This document shows, piece after piece, positions 12,822-23,675 of a stretch of DNA of 56,899 bases. The translations under genes and the position numbers were made by a program. This DNA comes from Polaromonas sp. CF318. GTDB taxonomy: Bacteria > Pseudomonadota > Gammaproteobacteria > Burkholderiales > Burkholderiaceae_C. Location of the stretch: NCBI RefSeq assembly GCF_000282655.1, contig NZ_AKIV01000010.1:1-56899 (forward strand), in the 5' to 3' direction. The notes under the pieces were generated by a model that did not search any database, was not told where the DNA came from, and was given only the letters and a program-made list of their open reading frames with translations. The first letter of the stretch is position 1; the number at the start of each line of letters is the position of its first letter.

Positions 12822-13697
12822 ATGAAGTCGCAATTCCGCCATGTCGCCCTGATCGGCAAGTACCACGCGCAAGGTTCCCGGTCGGCGCTGGAAGACATCG
12901 CGCACTTCCTGGGCACCCAGGGCTGCGAGGTGGCGATAGAGCAGGACACCGCCAGCAACACGGGCCTGACGCAATTCCCGACGCTGGACGCGGCCGGCAT
13001 AGGCGCCCAGTGCGACCTGGCCCTGGTGGTCGGCGGCGACGGCACCATGCTGGGAATAGGCCGGCTGCTGGCGCAGTTCGGCATCCCGCTGGTGGGCATC
13101 AACCAGGGCCGGCTCGGCTTCATCACGGACATCGCCTTCGAGGGCTACCAGAACACGCTGATTCCCATGCTGCGCGGCGAGTACGAGGAAGACCGCCGCT
13201 GGATGATGCAGGCCAAGGTGGTGCGCGACGGCCGCTGCGTCTTCAGCGCCACCGCCATGAACGACGTGGTGGTCAACCGCGGGGCGACCGCCGGCATGGT
13301 GGAGCTTCGCGTCGAGGTGGACGGCCGCTTCGTGGCCAATCAGCGCGCCGACGGCCTGATCATCGCCTCGCCCACCGGCTCCACGGCCTATGCGCTGTCC
13401 GCCGGCGGCCCGCTGCTGCACCCCTCGATTGCCGGCTGGGTGCTGGCGCCGATCGCGCCACACACCTTGTCGAACCGGCCCATCGTGCTGTCCGACTCAG
13501 GCGAGATCACGATTGAAATCGTCGCCGGCCGGGACGCCAGCGCCAATTTCGACATGCAGTCGCTGGCCAGCCTGCTGCACGGCGACCGCATCACCGTCAG
13601 GCGTTCGGAGCACCAGATGCGTTTTCTGCATCCCAAGGGCTGGAGCTACTTTGACACCCTGCGCAAAAAACTCCACTGGAATGAAGGCGGAGCCTGA
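12822..13697 (+). CDS. nadK: NAD kinase
   Basis: This 291-aa protein is read from ATG 12822; an in-frame TTG six bases earlier is less likely. Family motifs are GGDGTMLG (71-78), NQGRLGF, and the NE/D-type region [20 protein letters not shown]. It phosphorylates NAD to NADP in the cytoplasm using ATP. It sits directly before recN, a conserved pairing in Burkholderiales and other proteobacteria. Confidence 0.96.
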   Translation: MKSQFRHVALIGKYHAQGSRSALEDIAHFLGTQGCEVAIEQDTASNTGLTQFPTLDAAGIGAQCDLALVVGGDGTMLGIGRLLAQFGIPLVGINQGRLGFITDIAFEGYQNTLIPMLRGEYEEDRRWMMQAKVVRDGRCVFSATAMNDVVVNRGATAGMVELRVEVDGRFVANQRADGLIIASPTGSTAYALSAGGPLLHPSIAGWVLAPIAPHTLSNRPIVLSDSGEITIEIVAGRDASANFDMQSLASLLHGDRITVRRSEHQMRFLHPKGWSYFDTLRKKLHWNEGGA

Positions 13698-13715
13698 AGG
13701 GCCCGGATCCACCTT

Positions 13716-15359
13716 ATGAGCCTCAAAAGCATCTCGCTTCGCGATTTTGTCATCGTCCACGAACTCGAGCTGGACCTGTCCGGCGGATTCACGGTGCTTA
13801 CCGGTGAAACCGGCGCCGGCAAATCCATCCTGATCGACGCGCTGCAACTGGCGCTTGGCGCGCGCGCCGATGCCGGCGTGGTGCGTGAAGGCGCGGCGCG
13901 CTGCGAGATCAGCGCCGAATTCGACAGCCCCCAAAGCCTGGCCCCCTGGCTGGAGCAAGCCGGCTTCGACGGCGGCGACACCCTGCTGCTGCGCCGCACG
14001 ATAGACGCGCAGGGCAAAAGCCGCGCCTGGATCAACGGCAGCGCGGCCACCGCCACCCAGCTCAAGGAGATCGCCGACCAGTTGGTCGACATCCACGGCC
14101 AGCATGCCTGGCAAAGCCTGACGCGGCCCGACGCGGTGCGCGGCCTACTGGACTCTTATGCGGACGTTTCCACGGACGAACTCTCGCGCCGCTGGCAGCA
14201 GTGGCGCCTGGCGCAAAAGACACTGGCGGAAGCGCGCGACGCCCAGGACAGCCTGCAGCGCGAACGCGAGCGCCTGGCCTGGCAGATCGGCGAAGTGGAC
14301 AAGCTCGCCCCCGGCGCCGACGAGTGGGACGAACTCAATGCCCAGCACGGGCGCCTGTCGAATGCCCAGGCCCTGCGCGACGCGGTGCAGACCGCCGTCG
14401 ACGCGCTGCAGGAGTCCGACGACAACGCCAACGCGCTGCTGGGCCGCGCGATCACCGCATTGCAGAACCAGGAACACATAGAGCCCGAATTCAAGGCCAT
14501 GATCGAGGTCCTGAACGGCGCGCTGGCGCAGATGGAAGACACCGTCCACTCGCTCAACGGCTATGCCCGCCATGCCGAACTCGAGCCGCAGCGCCTGGCC
14601 GAACTGGACGAGCGGCTGTCGCTGTGGGTCAGCCTGGCGCGCCGCTACAAACGCACGCCGGCAGAGCTGCCGGAACTGCTGGCCTCCTGGCAGGCCGAGC
14701 TGCAAAAACTCAATGCCGCGGCCGACCTGGCCCAACTGGAAAAGAACGAGGCCCAGGCCAAGGCCGCCTACCTCGAAGAAGCCAGCCAGGTGTCCAAGGC
14801 CCGGGCCAAGGCCGCGCCCAAACTCGCCAAGGCCATCACCCAGGCCATGCAGGGCCTGGGCATGCAGGGGGGCAAATTCGACGTGGCACTGGCCAGGCTG
14901 GAACAAGCCGCCCAACACGGGCTGGAGCAGGCCGAATTCCTGGTGGCCGGCCACAGCGGCAGCACGCCGCGCCCGGTCGGCAAGGTGGCCTCGGGCGGCG
15001 AGCTGTCGCGCATCGCGCTGGCCATTGCCGTCACCACCAGCCAGCTCGGCCAGGCCGAAACCCTGATTTTTGACGAAGTGGACTCCGGCGTGGGCGGCGC
15101 CGTCGCCGAAACCGTGGGCCGCCTGATGAAGCAGCTGGGCAAGGACCGCCAGGTCATGGCCGTCACCCATTTGCCCCAGGTGGCGGCCTGCGCCGACCAG
15201 CACCTGGTGGTCGCCAAGCGCGCCGAAAACGGCGTCACCCTGAGCGCCGTCGACCATGTCAACGGCGAACAGCGCGTGGCCGAAATCGCCCGCATGCTGG
15301 GCGGCGAGCGCCTCTCCGGCACCACGCTGGCCCATGCCAAGGAAATGCTGGGGCAGTGA
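13716..15359 (+). CDS. recN: DNA repair protein RecN
   Basis: This 547-aa SMC-like ATPase has Walker A GETGAGKS near residues 29-36, a long central helical coiled-coil region, then the ABC signature [11 protein letters not shown] and Walker [15 protein letters not shown]. RecN acts at double-strand breaks with RecA. The start 18 bp after the nadK stop suggests one transcript, and the stop codon overlaps the rapZ start. Confidence 0.96.
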   Translation: MSLKSISLRDFVIVHELELDLSGGFTVLTGETGAGKSILIDALQLALGARADAGVVREGAARCEISAEFDSPQSLAPWLEQAGFDGGDTLLLRRTIDAQGKSRAWINGSAATATQLKEIADQLVDIHGQHAWQSLTRPDAVRGLLDSYADVSTDELSRRWQQWRLAQKTLAEARDAQDSLQRERERLAWQIGEVDKLAPGADEWDELNAQHGRLSNAQALRDAVQTAVDALQESDDNANALLGRAITALQNQEHIEPEFKAMIEVLNGALAQMEDTVHSLNGYARHAELEPQRLAELDERLSLWVSLARRYKRTPAELPELLASWQAELQKLNAAADLAQLEKNEAQAKAAYLEEASQVSKARAKAAPKLAKAITQAMQGLGMQGGKFDVALARLEQAAQHGLEQAEFLVAGHSGSTPRPVGKVASGGELSRIALAIAVTTSQLGQAETLIFDEVDSGVGGAVAETVGRLMKQLGKDRQVMAVTHLPQVAACADQHLVVAKRAENGVTLSAVDHVNGEQRVAEIARMLGGERLSGTTLAHAKEMLGQ

Positions 15360-16225
15360 TGGCGGCGCTGGAAATGGTCCTCATCACCGGGATGTCGGGC
15401 TCGGGAAAATCCGTGGCCCTGCATGCGCTGGAGGACGCCGGTTATTACTGCGTCGACAACCTGCCCCCGGAACTGCTCACGCCCTTCGTCGCGCTGGAGC
15501 AACAACACGGCGCGCAAAAAGTGGCGATCGCCATGGACGTGCGCAGCGCCACGTCGCTGCCGCTGGTACCCCAGCAGTTGCGCCAGCTGCGCGAATCCGG
15601 CGTGGTGGTGCAGTCGCTGTTCCTGGACGCCAACACCGAAACCCTGGTGCGCCGCTTTTCGGAAACGCGCCGGCTGCACCCGCTGTCGCGCATAGACGCC
15701 TCCGACCAGCACCGCGCGCTGGTGGACGCCATCGAACTGGAGCGCGAGCTGCTCGGCGAAATGCGCGAGCAGGCCCATGTGCTGGACACCAGCATGATCC
15801 GCTCTTCGCAGCTGCAGGGTTACGTGAAATCGCTGATTTCCGCGCCCATCACGCAGCTCACGCTGGTGTTCGAGTCCTTCGCCTTCAAGCGCGGCGTGCC
15901 GCTGGACGCCGACTATGTGTTCGATGTGCGCATGCTGCCCAACCCGCACTATGAGTCAGGGCTGCGCGCGCTGACGGGACGGGACCAGCCCGTGGCGGAC
16001 TACCTCAGGGGGCATGCCGAAGTCGGCGAAATGTTCAGCCACATCGAGCAATTCCTCAAGCACTGGCTGAATGCGCTGGTGCGCGACCACCGCAGCTACG
16101 TGACGGTTGCCATAGGCTGCACCGGCGGCCAGCACCGCTCGGTCTACCTGGTCGAAGAGCTGGCGGTGACCTTCAGCCCGCACTGGCGCACGCTGAAGCG
16201 GCACCGCGAACTGGACGCCGGCTGA
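15359..16225 (+). CDS. rapZ: RNase adapter protein RapZ
   Basis: This 288-aa protein has Walker A GMSGSGKS near residues 11-18, [13 protein letters not shown], a Walker-B-like region and the C-terminal [16 protein letters not shown] motif of the RapZ/YvcJ family. A GTG at 15356 is an alternative start; both overlap the recN stop, so translation is coupled. In enterobacteria RapZ delivers the sRNA GlmZ to RNase E to control glucosamine-6-phosphate synthase. The RNA partner in this organism is unknown. Confidence 0.94.
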   Translation: MAALEMVLITGMSGSGKSVALHALEDAGYYCVDNLPPELLTPFVALEQQHGAQKVAIAMDVRSATSLPLVPQQLRQLRESGVVVQSLFLDANTETLVRRFSETRRLHPLSRIDASDQHRALVDAIELERELLGEMREQAHVLDTSMIRSSQLQGYVKSLISAPITQLTLVFESFAFKRGVPLDADYVFDVRMLPNPHYESGLRALTGRDQPVADYLRGHAEVGEMFSHIEQFLKHWLNALVRDHRSYVTVAIGCTGGQHRSVYLVEELAVTFSPHWRTLKRHRELDAG

Positions 16226-16250
16226 GGTTTTTCAGAAACGGGAGCCGGCC

Positions 16251-17309
16251 TCAGGCATCTTGCGCGAGCAGCTTGCGTATGGGCGCGGGCAGGCCCAGTC
16301 CGGGCCAGGCATCGGGGCCGAACCAGGCGCCCGGCCGTTCTTCCGACACCATGGCCTTGGGCAGGGCCTGGCCGGCGCCAAAGCCCACCACCCACGGCGA
16401 CAGGTACAAATCCTTGTGGGTCAGCACGTGGACAAACTGCGGCAGCGGATCGAGCCGTGATTGCAGTGAAGCCGGCAGCACCGCCTTGAGTTCGTCATCG
16501 CTGTCGAACACGGGCAGGCAATACAGCCCGCCCCAGACACCCCGGCCCGGGCGTCTTTCCAGCCACACGGAACCGTCGGGCCGCTGCGCCCACAACAGGC
16601 TCAGGCCCTGGGCGCTGCGCTTGAGCTTGCGAGTCTTGACGGGGTATTTTCCAGGGTCGCCCTCGGCGAAACCGCGGCACAGTTTCTGGACGGGGCACAG
16701 CAGGCACTGCGGCTGGCGCCCGGCGCAGATCGAGGCCCCCAGGTCCATCAGCCCCTGGGTGTAGCGCGGCATGGTTTCGGAAAGGTTTCGCCTGGGCAGC
16801 AGTTCCGTCGCCAGGCTCCACAAGGCTTTTTCATTGGCGCTTTGGGCCAGGTCGGCGGAAAAACCCAGCACCCGCGTGAGCACCCGCTTGACGTTGCCGT
16901 CCAGGATCGCGACACGCTCGCCGAAACAAAAAGAGGCAATCGCGGCCGCCGTCGAGCGGCCTATGCCGGGCAGGGTCTGGAGCTGCTCCGCCGTGCCCGG
17001 AAATTGCCCGCCGTGCAGGGCCACCACGTCTTTTGCGCAGCGGTGCAGGTTGCGCGCACGGCTGTAGTAGCCCAACCCGCTCCACAGGCCCAGCACTTCG
17101 TCTTCGCTCGCGGCGGCCAGTTGGGCGACCGTGGGGAAGCGCTGCAGGAATCGCGCGTAGTAATCGAGCACGGTCGCGACCTGGGTCTGCTGCAGCATGA
17201 TTTCGGACAGCCACACGCGATAGGGATCGCGCGTGTTCTGCCAGGGCAGGCTGTTGCGCCCGTGAGTACTTTGCCAGCGGACGATTTCCGCGGAAAAACC
17301 GGCAGGCAA
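16251..17309 (-). CDS. mutY: A/G-specific adenine DNA glycosylase MutY
   Basis: This 352-aa protein has catalytic Glu36 in SEIMLQQTQV, the helix-hairpin-helix LPGIGRSTAAAI, catalytic Asp137 in ILDGNVKRV, and a [4Fe-4S] loop with cysteines 195, 202, 205 and 211 (C-x6-C-x2-C-x5-C). The C-terminal NUDIX-like domain (GRGVWGGLYCLPVF) recognises 8-oxoG. It removes adenine opposite 8-oxoG and so acts with MutM, encoded 2 kb away on the same strand. Its start lies 3 bp after the stop of the GTPase gene. Confidence 0.95.
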   Translation of the reverse strand: MPAGFSAEIVRWQSTHGRNSLPWQNTRDPYRVWLSEIMLQQTQVATVLDYYARFLQRFPTVAQLAAASEDEVLGLWSGLGYYSRARNLHRCAKDVVALHGGQFPGTAEQLQTLPGIGRSTAAAIASFCFGERVAILDGNVKRVLTRVLGFSADLAQSANEKALWSLATELLPRRNLSETMPRYTQGLMDLGASICAGRQPQCLLCPVQKLCRGFAEGDPGKYPVKTRKLKRSAQGLSLLWAQRPDGSVWLERRPGRGVWGGLYCLPVFDSDDELKAVLPASLQSRLDPLPQFVHVLTHKDLYLSPWVVGFGAGQALPKAMVSEERPGAWFGPDAWPGLGLPAPIRKLLAQDA

Positions 17310-17312
17310 GGC

Positions 17313-19292
17313 TCAGGCTGCCTCGGGCAAGGCCGTATTACTGGCGGCCACGGCGGCGCCCTGCGCCTTGTCCTGCGCCGAGGGGCCGCCCATCAGGTGC
17401 GCGGTCAGCTCAGTGAGTTTGGTGTCCAGTTCATTGAGCACACCCTCCTGCTCGTCGATCTCGGCGATGCGCTCGTCCAGGCCCGATGCGGCCTGCTGGA
17501 TACGCTCAATCGCCTCCAGCCTGCGCCCGAAATTGCGGCGCCGCTCGCGCAGCTGGGCGTCCAGCTGCGAAGCCGCCGATTTGTTCCAGAGCTCGACCTC
17601 GCCCAGCGCGGTTTCATAGACCACGCGCAGGCGCGTGGCCAGCGCGCGCACCAGGCGTTCGGAAAAGTCCGCCTGTGACAGCTTGATCACATTGCCGAGC
17701 CCGAGGTACTGCAGGTGGCTGCGCTCTATCTGCTCGAGGTCGTGTTCGTAGCGGATCAACTCAGGCTCCTTGGGCGCCTGCAGCGAGAAGCTGAATTCGG
17801 AGTTGAGCTGGCGAAAGGAAGCGGTCAGCATGGACTGGATTTCGCCGCTCAGGACCTGGGATTTCTGCAGGCCCTCGCGCAGGCGCGAGAAGGTCTGCCC
17901 GTAGGCTTTTTTGACGCCCAGCTTGATGCCCGGCTGCTTCAGCGCGTTCGTGAGCTCGGCCAGTTCGGCCTTGAGGGTGGGCGTGCTGAGCAGGTTGAAC
18001 AGGTCACGCAGCATCTTGAGGTGCACCGAGCGCACCGCGTGGATCTTGGAGCCGCTGGTGTCGAACTCGGCCTGCTCCTGTTCGATGCGGCTGCGCATGT
18101 GCTTGATCACCGAAACGTTTTTGCCGCGCAGGCCGCGCAACTCGATCATCTGCTCGGCCAGGTCGCGCCGGCGTATGTGCATGGCGCGTCCGGCCTCCGT
18201 CCTGAGCTCGCCGATGCCGGCGGCCACCGCCGAGCGCAGGATTTTCTGGCGCTGGCCCATCACGCCCTGGCCCAGCGCCAGTTCAAGCGCCGGCAGGTTG
18301 CTGGATTCGAGCAACGGCTTGTCGCGGGTCACCTTCGCCACCAGGCCCTTCTGGGCGGAGACGGGAATGACCTGGGTCTCGGGCAAGCCCAGGATTTCGG
18401 CCGAGGTCGCGCGTTGCCGGTCGATCTGGGCCTTGACCTGCTCGGGGGTGCTCAGCGCGTCCCAGAGCGTATCTATCTTGTTGAGCACCACCAGGCGCGC
18501 GTCGCTACCGTCGCCCTCGGTGATCAGGTGCTCGCGCCAGATCGACAGGTCGGACTTGGTGACGCCGGTGTCGGCCGCCAGGATGAACACCACGGCATGC
18601 GCCTGGGGAATCAGGCTCACGGTCAGCTCGGGTTCCGCGCCTATGGCGTTCAGGCCGGGCGTATCGAGGATCACCAGGCCCTGCTTGAGCAGCGGATGCG
18701 CGATATTGATGAGCGCGTGGCGCCACTTGGGCACTTCGATCAGGCCGTCGGAGCCGGCCAGGGGGTTGTCGTCAGGGCTGTTGTCATGCCAGAAGCCGAG
18801 CGCGCGTGCTTCGTCCTTGGTGACGTGCCGCACTTCGGCGACTTTTTCCAGGGCCTGGGCCAGCTGCGCGGGATCGTTAACGTCCAGGTCCAGCCGGGTC
18901 CACTTTTCGGGCGCCGAGCGCCATTCCATCAACGCCTGTTTCTGCAGCCGCGTCTCTATGGGCAGCAGGCGCAGGCAGGGCGGCACGTCCGCGTCGTAGC
19001 CGAGTTCGGTCGGGCACATGGTGGTGCGGCCGGCGCTTGCCGGCATGATGCGGCGGCCGTAGCCGGCGAAAAAGATCGCATTGATCAGTTCGGACTTGCC
19101 GCGCGAGAATTCCGCCACAAAAGCCACCATGACCTTGTCGGAACGCACCTGCGACTCCAGCCGCTGCAGTCGCTCCTCGACGGCCGCGTCGAGCAGGTCA
19201 TGGTCTTTCATCCACTCAGCAAGCAGCTTCAGGCGAAGCGCAAATTCGCGCCGCCACTGGCCATGCTGGTCAAATTGTTCGTTAAAAGACAT
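17313..19292 (-). CDS. Dynamin-like GTPase
   Basis: This 659-aa protein has a GTPase domain with P-loop EFSRGKSELINA (GKS 65-67), G3 DTPG (210-213) and G4 NKID (271-274). A long helical region with several heptad-rich stretches and an Ala-rich C-terminus follow. The architecture fits bacterial dynamin-like or YjdA/CrfC-type proteins that act on membranes or nucleoid organisation. No transmembrane segment is seen. It lies between mutM and mutY on the same strand. The physiological role cannot be read from the sequence. Confidence 0.82.
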   Translation of the reverse strand: MSFNEQFDQHGQWRREFALRLKLLAEWMKDHDLLDAAVEERLQRLESQVRSDKVMVAFVAEFSRGKSELINAIFFAGYGRRIMPASAGRTTMCPTELGYDADVPPCLRLLPIETRLQKQALMEWRSAPEKWTRLDLDVNDPAQLAQALEKVAEVRHVTKDEARALGFWHDNSPDDNPLAGSDGLIEVPKWRHALINIAHPLLKQGLVILDTPGLNAIGAEPELTVSLIPQAHAVVFILAADTGVTKSDLSIWREHLITEGDGSDARLVVLNKIDTLWDALSTPEQVKAQIDRQRATSAEILGLPETQVIPVSAQKGLVAKVTRDKPLLESSNLPALELALGQGVMGQRQKILRSAVAAGIGELRTEAGRAMHIRRRDLAEQMIELRGLRGKNVSVIKHMRSRIEQEQAEFDTSGSKIHAVRSVHLKMLRDLFNLLSTPTLKAELAELTNALKQPGIKLGVKKAYGQTFSRLREGLQKSQVLSGEIQSMLTASFRQLNSEFSFSLQAPKEPELIRYEHDLEQIERSHLQYLGLGNVIKLSQADFSERLVRALATRLRVVYETALGEVELWNKSAASQLDAQLRERRRNFGRRLEAIERIQQAASGLDERIAEIDEQEGVLNELDTKLTELTAHLMGGPSAQDKAQGAAVAASNTALPEAA

Positions 19293-19370
19293 CGGTCTTC
19301 CGTTAAGTGTGGTCGGTCAATATAGCATCGCAGCCCCGAAAGGCCTATTGGCGCGACTACGGACCCGGCT

Positions 19371-20186
19371 TCAAGGTTTTTGGCAGGTTGCGCAATAAAA
19401 AGTGGAGCGCTGGCCCTGCCGTATGCTTTTGACGGGTGCGGCGCAGACCCGGCAGGGCTGGCCGGCCCGGTCGTAAACCATGGCCTCCAGCTGGAAATAG
19501 CCCGATTCGCCCCAGGCATTCGAGAAGTCCCGTAAGGTGCTGCCGCCCTTTGTAACAGCCTGCGCCAGCACCTGGCGTATGGCCGCGTGAAGCAGCGCCG
19601 CGCGCGGCTTGCTGATGCGGCTGGCCCGCGTGGTAGGACGAATGCCCGCCAGGAACAGGGCCTCGGAGGCGTAAATATTGCCGACGCCCACCACCGCTTC
19701 CCCGCCCAGCAGCACCTGTTTGATGGGCGTCTGCCGCAGTTTGAGCGCCCGGTGAAAGCCGGCCGCGTCGAAAGCCTCGCTGAGCGGCTCCACGCCCAGG
19801 CGGCCCAGCAGCTTTTGCGCGGCCGGGGAATTTTCATCGCTGGCATAAACCACCGCACCAAAACGGCGCGGATCGTTGAGCCTCAGGGTTCCCAGGCTGG
19901 TGACCATCTCGAAGTGGTCGTGCTTGCCCGGCGCGGGAAAGCCGATGCCAAAACTCACGCTGCCGGACATGCCCAGGTGAATCAGCAGCAGGCCCTCGCT
20001 CAGGTCCACCAGCAGGTATTTGCCGCGCCGGCGAACCGCCAGTACCTGCCGGCCCGCAAGCTGGCGCGGCTGGCAGCCCAGCGGCCAGCGCAGGGGCTTA
20101 CCCATCTCGATGCGCTCTATGCGCGCCCCCGTGATGCGGTCCGCAAAGCTCAGGCGGGTGACTTCGACTTCCGGCAGTTCAGGCAT
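19371..20186 (-). CDS. mutM: Formamidopyrimidine-DNA glycosylase MutM/Fpg
   Basis: This 271-aa protein is read from the ATG giving MPELPEVEV, because Fpg needs Pro1 (after Met removal) and Glu2 for catalysis; an in-frame extension upstream is rejected. Other features are the conserved Lys region ([15 protein letters not shown]), HDHFEM, and the C-terminal zinc finger CRVC...CATC. It excises 8-oxoG and cleaves at abasic sites, complementing MutY. Confidence 0.96.
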   Translation of the reverse strand: MPELPEVEVTRLSFADRITGARIERIEMGKPLRWPLGCQPRQLAGRQVLAVRRRGKYLLVDLSEGLLLIHLGMSGSVSFGIGFPAPGKHDHFEMVTSLGTLRLNDPRRFGAVVYASDENSPAAQKLLGRLGVEPLSEAFDAAGFHRALKLRQTPIKQVLLGGEAVVGVGNIYASEALFLAGIRPTTRASRISKPRAALLHAAIRQVLAQAVTKGGSTLRDFSNAWGESGYFQLEAMVYDRAGQPCRVCAAPVKSIRQGQRSTFYCATCQKP

Positions 20187-20317
20187 AGGTTTTGCAGCTG
20201 GGGGCGCCGGTCCACGGGCGCAAGGTGATCGACGGCAGCGCGGGGCCGGCACAAAAGCTTTCATGACGGCCGGGTAAAGCGGGAGCGCCGCGAGGGAGCA
20301 TCAATTATCATGGTTCG

Positions 20318-22099
20318 ATGAAGAAAAAAACTGGCCTTGCCGGCCTTGCCCTCAGCGGCTTGTGGTTTGTCGTCCCCCTGGCGCTGGCACAGACCGACGC
20401 GCCTGTGTCCGCAGCCCCCGCCACGCTGGGCGAAGCCAAGGCAGTGCAGGAGGCTGCGCCGTCTTCCCTTCTGGACAGCGCGCTGTTCTACCAGTTGCTG
20501 GTCGGCGAAATGACCCTGCAGGACGGCGAGCCCGCAGCGGGCTTCGCCCTCATGCTGGACGCTGCCCGGAAGACCGGCGACGCGCAGCTTTACCAGCGCG
20601 CCACCGACATCGCCCTGCAGTCGCGCTCGGGCGACGCCGCCTTGCAGTCGGCACGCGCCTGGAAGCAGGACCAGCCGACCTCACGCGAGGCCAATCGCTA
20701 TGTGCTGCAGATCCTGGTGGCGCTCAACCGGATCGCCGACACGGTGGAGCCGCTGCAAACCGAAATCAGGCTGGCCCCGGATGTGGAACGGCCCGCCGTC
20801 CTGGCCGCGGTGCCGCGCGTCTATGCCCGTGTAGGGGACAAAAAACAGGCCAGCACCGTGGTGGAAGAAGCGCTTGCCGACTACCTGGGTGCACCCGCCA
20901 CCGCTGGCGCCGCCTGGACGGCGGTGGGCCGCATGCGCCTGGCCGCCGGCGACACCAAGGGAGCGCTGGCAGCCGCCAGGCGCGGCCAGGCCGCCGCCCC
21001 GCGTGCCGAGGGCCCGGCCCTGGTGGCGCTCGAGTTGATGGACCCCAAGATGCCCGAAGCCGAAGGCGTGGTCCGCGGCTATTTCGAAGGCAATCCCAAG
21101 GCCCTGCCCGAAATCAGGATGGGTTATGCCCGGGCCCTGCTGGATGCCCAGCGTTATGCCGAGGCCTCCGCCCAGTTGCAAATCGTGACGCGCGACAAAC
21201 CCGACATGCCCGAAGGCTGGCTGGTGCTGGGCTCCCTGCAACTGCAGGACAACCAGCTGGCGCAGGCGCAAAGCTCGCTGGAGCGCTACGTCGGCCTGGC
21301 GCAGCAGCAGACGTCCGAGGGCGAACGCAACCGCGGCCTGGCCCAGGCCTATTTGTCGCTCTCGCAACTGGCGGAAAAGCGCAAGGATTACGCCGCGGCG
21401 GAAAGCTGGCTCGCCAAGATCGACAATCCCTCCGACCTGGCGCTGGCGCAAACCCGGCGCGCGTCCATCCTGGCCAGCCAGGGCAAGCTCGATGAGGGCC
21501 GCCAGCTGATCCGCAAGCTGCCCGAGCGCAATGCATCCGAGGCCAGGGTGAAGCTCAATGCCGAGGTGTCCCTGCTGCGCGAATTCAAGCAGTACCAGCT
21601 GGCCCACGACGTGCTTGCGCAGGCCCTGGTCAAGGCGCCGGACGAAACCGAGCTGCTCTACGACCAGGCCATGATGGCCGAAAAGCTGGGCAAGCTCGAC
21701 GAAATGGAAAGCCTGCTGCGCAAGGTCATCCAGCTCAAGCCGGACTACCACCACGCCTACAACGCCCTGGGCTACTCGCTCGCTGATCGCAGTGTGCGGC
21801 TGCCCGAGGCGCGCGACTTGATCCGCAAGGCGCTGGAATTCGCCCCCTCCGACCCGTTTATCGGCGACAGCCTGGGCTGGGTGGAGTTCCGCATGGGCAA
21901 CAACGCCGAAGCCGTGAGAATTTTCGAGGCGGCCTACAAGGCCAAGCCCGATGCCGAGATCGCGGCGCATTTCGGCGAAGTGCTGTGGGCCATGGGTCAG
22001 CGCGACCGCGCCATCGCCATCTGGAAGGAAGGCCGGCTGCTCAACCCCGAGAACGAAACACTGCTCGAGACGCTCAAGCGCCTGCGCGTGAAGCTGTAA
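20318..22099 (+). CDS. Exported tetratricopeptide repeat protein
   Basis: This 593-aa protein begins with a signal peptide (MKKKTGLAGLALSG followed by a hydrophobic run, cleavage near ALA-QTD). The rest is helical with several TPR units, clearest near the C-terminus (YHHAYNALGYSLADR, DPFIGDSLGWVEFRMGN, AEIAAHFGEVLWAMGQ). It is divergent from mutM and 15 bp before lolB, with which it is commonly paired in Burkholderiales. A role in envelope assembly is likely but is inference. Confidence 0.85.
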   Translation: MKKKTGLAGLALSGLWFVVPLALAQTDAPVSAAPATLGEAKAVQEAAPSSLLDSALFYQLLVGEMTLQDGEPAAGFALMLDAARKTGDAQLYQRATDIALQSRSGDAALQSARAWKQDQPTSREANRYVLQILVALNRIADTVEPLQTEIRLAPDVERPAVLAAVPRVYARVGDKKQASTVVEEALADYLGAPATAGAAWTAVGRMRLAAGDTKGALAAARRGQAAAPRAEGPALVALELMDPKMPEAEGVVRGYFEGNPKALPEIRMGYARALLDAQRYAEASAQLQIVTRDKPDMPEGWLVLGSLQLQDNQLAQAQSSLERYVGLAQQQTSEGERNRGLAQAYLSLSQLAEKRKDYAAAESWLAKIDNPSDLALAQTRRASILASQGKLDEGRQLIRKLPERNASEARVKLNAEVSLLREFKQYQLAHDVLAQALVKAPDETELLYDQAMMAEKLGKLDEMESLLRKVIQLKPDYHHAYNALGYSLADRSVRLPEARDLIRKALEFAPSDPFIGDSLGWVEFRMGNNAEAVRIFEAAYKAKPDAEIAAHFGEVLWAMGQRDRAIAIWKEGRLLNPENETLLETLKRLRVKL

Positions 22100-22114
22100 T
22101 CCGGAACACCGACC

Positions 22115-22636
22115 TTGCCGCTCACCCTCTCTACGCGCCTGGCCCGGCTGGCCCTTGTTTTTGCGGGCTTTTTCACGGCACTTTTCCTGGCCGGCTGCGC
22201 GCAAACGCCCCGGGCCACGGCCCAGGACGGGCTCAAGAACGAATTCTGGACCGGCCGCATCAGCCTGCAGGTGCAGAGCGAGCCTGTTCAGTCTTTCTCG
22301 GCCAGTTTCGAACTCAGGGGCGGGCCTGAACGCGGTGAGCTTTCGCTGGTCAGCCCCCTGGGCAATGTGCTGGGCGTGCTGCGCTGGGCGTCCGGCGAAG
22401 CGCTGCTGGATTCGGGCAATGGCAAGGTCCAGCGCTTTGCCTCCGTCGACGAGTTGATGGCCCAGGCCACGGGCGCGGCCGTGCCGCTGGGTGCGCTGTT
22501 TGCCTGGCTGCGGGGCGACAATGCCGCCGCCAGCGGTTGGTCGGCCGACCTCTCGCGTTACCAGGACGGCCGCATTTCGGCCAAAAGGTCCCAGCCTGCG
22601 CCGCAGGCCGACCTGCGCGTTGTGCTCGACCAATAG
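22115..22636 (+). CDS. lolB: Outer-membrane lipoprotein insertion protein LolB
   Basis: This 173-aa lipoprotein starts at TTG 22115, the only in-frame start that retains the full signal sequence. The lipobox is LAGC near residues 26-29. The mature part has the LolB beta-barrel pattern: FWTGRISLQV, FELRGGPERGELSLVSPLG, then a C-terminal WSADLSRYQDGR. LolB receives lipoproteins from LolA and inserts them in the outer membrane. The gene order lolB-ispE-tRNA-Gln-prs is conserved in proteobacteria and supports the call. Confidence 0.9.
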   Translation: MPLTLSTRLARLALVFAGFFTALFLAGCAQTPRATAQDGLKNEFWTGRISLQVQSEPVQSFSASFELRGGPERGELSLVSPLGNVLGVLRWASGEALLDSGNGKVQRFASVDELMAQATGAAVPLGALFAWLRGDNAAASGWSADLSRYQDGRISAKRSQPAPQADLRVVLDQ

Positions 22637-22669
22637 CCACCCCGCCCTCGCATCGGCTTTCGTGTTTTT

Positions 22670-23590
22670 ATGACTTCAAGCGCTTCCGCCTCCAGCACTA
22701 CACCCCCGCTCAAGGCCCTCTATGACGTGCCGGCGCCCGCCAAGCTCAACCTTTTTTTGCACATCACCGGGCGCAGACCCGACGGCTACCACCTGCTGCA
22801 GTCCGTTTTCATGCTGATCGACTGGTGTGACACCCTGCACTTTGAACTGCGCACCGACGGCCGGATCAGCCGCGAAGACCTGGAAGCCGACGGCCAGGCG
22901 GCCGAGGCCCTGCCCGCGGACGACCTGGCGGTACGCGCCGCCAGGGCGCTGCAAGCCGCCTGCGGCACCTCGCTGGGCGTGCACATCGGCCTGCAAAAAA
23001 GTATTCCCTCGCAGGCCGGCATGGGCGGTGGCTCCTCGGACGCGGCCAGCTGCCTGCTGGCGTTGCAACGCTTGTGGGGCGTGCGCCTGACGCCCCAAAA
23101 ACTGCAAGCCCTCGCACTCTCGCTGGGCGCCGACGTGCCTTTTTTCCTCTCGGGAGGCCATGCCTGGGTGGAGGGCATAGGCGAGAAAATCACGCCCCTG
23201 GCCCTGCCGTCGGCCCATTTTCTGGTGCTCAAGCCGGCCGCCGGGTTGCCCACCCAAGGTATTTTCAGCGCCCCAGGGCTCAAACGCGACACAGAAACTG
23301 CTACAATCCAAGGCTTTGCTGCAAATGCTGAAGGCCAGTCGAAATCGTTTGATTTCGGATTCGGCCGCAACGACTTGCAGCCGGTAGCGCAGGAGATGTG
23401 CCCGCAGATAGGCCAATCGCTCGATTGGCTCAAAAGCAGACATCTTCAAGGGCGCATGACCGGCTCCGGAAGTGCTGTATTTGCGCAACTGCCGCATGAA
23501 GCAGATTTGCCGGATACCTCAGGATTGCCCGAGGGCTGGAAAGTCCGCAAATGCGGTAATTTGGAAGCGCATCCCCTGGCCGGTTGGTAA
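22670..23590 (+). CDS. ispE: 4-diphosphocytidyl-2-C-methyl-D-erythritol kinase
   Basis: This 306-aa GHMP kinase has APAKLNLFLHITGRRPDGYHLL near residues 23-44 and the ATP-binding PSQAGMGGGSSDAA. The C-terminal MTGSGSAVFA completes the fold. It phosphorylates CDP-ME in the MEP isoprenoid pathway. It is slightly longer than usual because of a Ser/Ala-rich N-terminal tail of about 18 residues. Confidence 0.95.
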   Translation: MTSSASASSTTPPLKALYDVPAPAKLNLFLHITGRRPDGYHLLQSVFMLIDWCDTLHFELRTDGRISREDLEADGQAAEALPADDLAVRAARALQAACGTSLGVHIGLQKSIPSQAGMGGGSSDAASCLLALQRLWGVRLTPQKLQALALSLGADVPFFLSGGHAWVEGIGEKITPLALPSAHFLVLKPAAGLPTQGIFSAPGLKRDTETATIQGFAANAEGQSKSFDFGFGRNDLQPVAQEMCPQIGQSLDWLKSRHLQGRMTGSGSAVFAQLPHEADLPDTSGLPEGWKVRKCGNLEAHPLAGW

Positions 23591-23675
23591 AATAGCCGCT
23601 CTCGAAATGTGTTTCCAAGCGACCATAAATGAACAAGTTATAGGTCTGTTGTTGGCAACAACAACTGTCCTGTGT

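Noticed and set aside
13497..16204. Long minus-strand frames opposite nadK, recN and rapZ
   Set aside because: These are shadow frames in high-GC DNA with no motifs; the plus-strand genes carry complete family signatures.
20187..20264. N-terminal extension of MutM
   Set aside because: Fpg must start MPELPE because the N-terminal Pro is catalytic.
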